The translations under genes and the position numbers were made by a program. A stretch of DNA of 64,000 nucleotides from Desulfomonile tiedjei. Lineage in GTDB: Bacteria > Desulfobacterota > Desulfomonilia > Desulfomonilales > Desulfomonilaceae. How positions within the stretch are numbered: position 1 is the stretch's first letter; each line of letters begins with the position of its first letter. Location of the stretch: positions 42,836 through 106,835 of the forward strand of contig JACRDG010000106.1 in the NCBI GenBank assembly GCA_016218715.1. The letters run 5' to 3'. The notes beneath the pieces were generated by a model. The model was given only the letters and a program-made list of their open reading frames with translations. It searched no databases and was not told where the DNA came from. Below, in pieces: positions 62,258-64,000 of this stretch.

Positions 62258-63250
62258 ATGAATTCGAGGTCCCGGGGAGTCAGGCTGTCTTGTTGTCTGT
62301 CTTTACTTATCCTTCTCACGTGTTACGTTTCTGCAATCGCCGGTCCGACTGGTACGCTGATCATCTTCAATGCCGGCAGCCTCACGGTGCCCCTCGCTCA
62401 GATGGAGAAGGAATTTGAAGCCAGGAACCCGGGAGTGGATATACGGAGAGAAGCGGGAGGCAGCACGAAGCTGGCCCGCATGATTGCGGAATCCGGTAAA
62501 CCCGCTGACATAATGGCATCAGCGGATTATGAAGTGATCGACAAGACCCTCATGCCGAAAGACGCCTCGTGGAATGTGCGATTCGCATCCAATCAGTTGG
62601 TTTTATGTTACACGGACAAGAGCAAATTCGCCAACACCATCAATGCAGACAACTGGTATGAGATTCTGGAGCGCAAAGGCGTCTCGTGGGGACACACGGA
62701 CCCGAACCTCGATCCGTGCGGCTACCGTGCGCTTATGGTGCTTCAGCTTGCGGAGATCTACTACAAGAAGCCCGATCTCGCCAAGAAGCTCCTGGCAAAT
62801 CGTCCTGTGGAAAATGTGCTGCCCAAGGCCAAGGAACTCGTCTCGCTGCTGCAGGCGGGGAAACTGGATTTCGCCTGGGAATATCTCTCCGTTGCCGTTC
62901 AGCACAAGCTGAGATATGTGAAGCTTCCGAACGAAGTCAATCTCGGTGACTACCGCCTCGACGATTACTACAAGCAGGCAAACGTAGAAGTCACGGGTGA
63001 CAAACCGGGGAAAATCATCACCCGGATAGGGTCGTCGTGCACGTACGGCCTCACCATTATCAAGAGCGCTCCCAACCCTGATCTTGCGGTGGCTTTTCTT
63101 CAGTACATGATGAGCCCTGAAGGCGGACTGAAGATCCTCCAGGAGAGTGGGCAGCCTCCGACTATCCCGTGCTGGGTTCCGACGAAGGAGATGAAAGAGA
63201 GTTTGCCCGCGCCTCTGCGTGACCTCGTACAGGTCAAAGAGCTGAAGTGA
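62258..63250 (+). CDS. wtpA: Tungstate/molybdate ABC transporter binding protein (WtpA type)
   Basis: A 330-residue periplasmic oxyanion-binding protein. The signal peptide is about 1-28 ([19 protein letters not shown]). The family begins [21 protein letters not shown], and [22 protein letters not shown] is a WtpA hallmark. The [24 protein letters not shown] segment helps form the anion site. It supplies metal for molybdopterin enzymes such as the two in this window. AAAGGAG lies before the ATG. The permease and ATPase genes are not adjacent within the window. Downstream DNA turns to a toxin-antitoxin unit. Confidence 0.92.
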   Translation: MNSRSRGVRLSCCLSLLILLTCYVSAIAGPTGTLIIFNAGSLTVPLAQMEKEFEARNPGVDIRREAGGSTKLARMIAESGKPADIMASADYEVIDKTLMPKDASWNVRFASNQLVLCYTDKSKFANTINADNWYEILERKGVSWGHTDPNLDPCGYRALMVLQLAEIYYKKPDLAKKLLANRPVENVLPKAKELVSLLQAGKLDFAWEYLSVAVQHKLRYVKLPNEVNLGDYRLDDYYKQANVEVTGDKPGKIITRIGSSCTYGLTIIKSAPNPDLAVAFLQYMMSPEGGLKILQESGQPPTIPCWVPTKEMKESLPAPLRDLVQVKELK

Positions 63251-63314
63251 AGTAACCGTAAGCCCGACCGACCGGTATTTCAATCCCTGAGCTGTGGGAG
63301 ACTACACCGAGTTC

Positions 63315-63343
63315 GTCCGATCTTCTGCGGACCGGCTTTTCTT
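63315..63343 (+). terminator. Weak candidate terminator after wtpA
   Basis: GTCCG (63315-63319) pairs with CGGAC (63328-63332) around an 8-base loop, followed by CGGCTTTTCTTT. The stem is short. The remaining part of 63251-63593 shows no gene. Confidence 0.35.
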
Positions 63344-63557
63344 TCGATGCACCCGGCACGCCTTTTCTCAGAGTGGCCCATGAACCCGGCGGTGTCAAGC
63401 AGAAGAAGGTCTACTGCCGCCGGCCTATCGCATTAATTTCAGTGGGATAGATGGCATCACATCCCTTCCCGGCCTCGCTGCGTCCTCTGCTGTCGGCCGT
63501 GAATCCTGGTTCATGAGGCCCGCTCCCGGACGATTCTTGATTACTGTCGGTATACCC

Positions 63558-63586
63558 TTGACAATATATACCCCGGAGGGTATTTT
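63558..63586 (+). promoter_or_regulatory. Promoter and palindromic operator of the toxin-antitoxin unit
   Basis: A perfect TTGACA (63558-63563) and TATTTT (63581-63586) are spaced by 17 bases. Between and over them, ATACCC (63568-63573) and GGGTAT (63578-63583) form an inverted repeat around CGGA. This is the layout expected for repression by the antitoxin. Confidence 0.65.
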
Positions 63587-63593
63587 CATTACC

Positions 63594-63962
63594 ATGAAAT
63601 GGGACATCGAATACACGGATGAGTTTGGCGAGTGGTAGGACAGCCTGACCGAAGGAGAGCAAGAATCAGTAAGAGCCAGCGTTAAGCTCCTCGGCGATTA
63701 TGGTCCGAACCTTCCTTTCCCCCACTCCAGCGCGGTCAAGGGGTCCCGACGCAACCACATGCGAGAATTACGGATTCAGCACGCTGGCCGCCCCTTTCGT
63801 GTGCTCCATGCCTTCGATCCTCGCCGGTGCGCTATTTTACTGATCGGCGGAGACAAAACGGGAAACGATCGCTGGTACCAGGAATATGTGCCCATTGCAG
63901 ATCGGCTTTATGATGAACACTTGGAAACCCTAAAGAAAGAGGATTCAAAGAATGCCCCGTAA
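63594..63962 (+). pseudogene. HigB/RelE-type toxin gene broken by an amber codon
   Basis: The frame reads MKWDIEYTDEFGEW, then TAG at codon 15 (63636-63638), then continues open for 107 codons (DSLTEGEQESVRASVKLL, later MRELRIQHAGRPFRVLHAFD). It resembles phage-derived Gp49-like/HigB mRNA-cleaving toxins, where the next residue after EFGEW is normally W, so TGG to TAG is the simple explanation. The remaining frame is undamaged, so the mutation looks recent. The frame ends overlapping the antitoxin start. A downstream ATG at 63759 would give only the C-terminal half. Confidence 0.8.
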
Positions 63963-64000
63963 GTTTGCTGAACTCGAAGCCAAAATGTCCCCCAAGGCAA
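63952..64000 (+). CDS. Antitoxin of the HigA/XRE type, partial
   Basis: Only the first 16 codons are in the window (MPRKFAELEAKMSPKA). This is the usual opening of XRE antitoxins paired with HigB-type toxins, with MSPKA leading into the rest of the N-terminal helix. It overlaps the toxin frame by 11 bases. GAGG lies about nine bases before the ATG. The helix-turn-helix part lies beyond the window edge. It should repress its own promoter and neutralise the toxin. Confidence 0.75.
   Translation, partial: MPRKFAELEAKMSPKA

Noticed and set aside
63636..63638. TAG in the toxin gene as a pyrrolysine codon
   Set aside because: The family has tryptophan at this position, there is no Pyl machinery in view, and a single G to A change explains it.
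1..64000. CRISPR array, transposase gene or prophage
   Set aside because: No regular direct-repeat/spacer pattern, DDE-type gene or phage structural gene was recognised.

Overview
The window looks like the chromosome of an anaerobic or microaerophilic Desulfobacterota (deltaproteobacterial) organism. This is inferred from gene content and not from a marker gene. The supporting genes are branched-chain-type ABC importers, a TRAP importer beside GlcDF and LutABC oxidoreductases, a tungstate-binding protein, two molybdenum hydroxylase/oxidoreductase enzymes, rubredoxin with hemerythrin, and many multi-sensor and TPR proteins. The base composition is GC-rich by eye. No rRNA, tRNA, CRISPR array or transposase gene was found.

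Layout. 0-4.5 kb: a minus-strand branched-chain-type ABC importer (livH, livM, a solute-binding protein cut by the window edge) behind an enoyl-CoA hydratase. 4.6-14.3 kb: an SGNH-hydrolase/TPR membrane protein, a small Pro/Tyr-rich exported protein, proS, an outer-membrane-type protein, a diacylglycerol-kinase-like lipid kinase and a radical SAM/SPASM enzyme. 14.7-16.4 kb: a three-gene accessory cassette of unknown function. 16.4-17.2 kb: hemerythrin and rubredoxin.

17.3-29.5 kb is the metabolic core. A FadR-type GntR regulator diverges from glcD-glcF, followed by a TRAP transporter, a cytidylate-kinase-like/BON protein, a small membrane protein, lutABC and an ABC solute-binding protein. A perfect FadR-family operator lies in the divergent promoter region. 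Together these genes suggest regulated uptake and oxidation of a 2-hydroxy acid such as lactate or glycolate.

30-48 kb holds a multi-PAS histidine kinase, a membrane metalloprotease-like protein and a PilZ protein that share an N-terminal module, ketopantoate reductase, nitroreductase, tiny Cys-rich proteins, an exported MetX-like hydrolase, an acetylene-hydratase-like molybdopterin enzyme, an isochorismatase-like hydrolase, an RND transporter and a membrane-tethered nuclease.

48.3-52.3 kb is a probable defence island: a TIR protein and a Swt1-type HEPN/DUF5343 gene pair. It is bracketed by an intact hypothetical gene and a remnant of that gene's paralogue. 52.7-64 kb holds nhaA, an in-frame fused aldehyde/isoquinoline-type molybdenum hydroxylase, an exported O-methyltransferase, an enoyl-CoA isomerase-like protein, a DUF4331 protein, a frameshifted Cys-motif gene, a SnoaL-like protein, wtpA with a candidate operator, and a HigB-like toxin gene broken by an amber codon ahead of its antitoxin. 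A roughly 100-bp twin-hairpin repeat occurs four times across the window.
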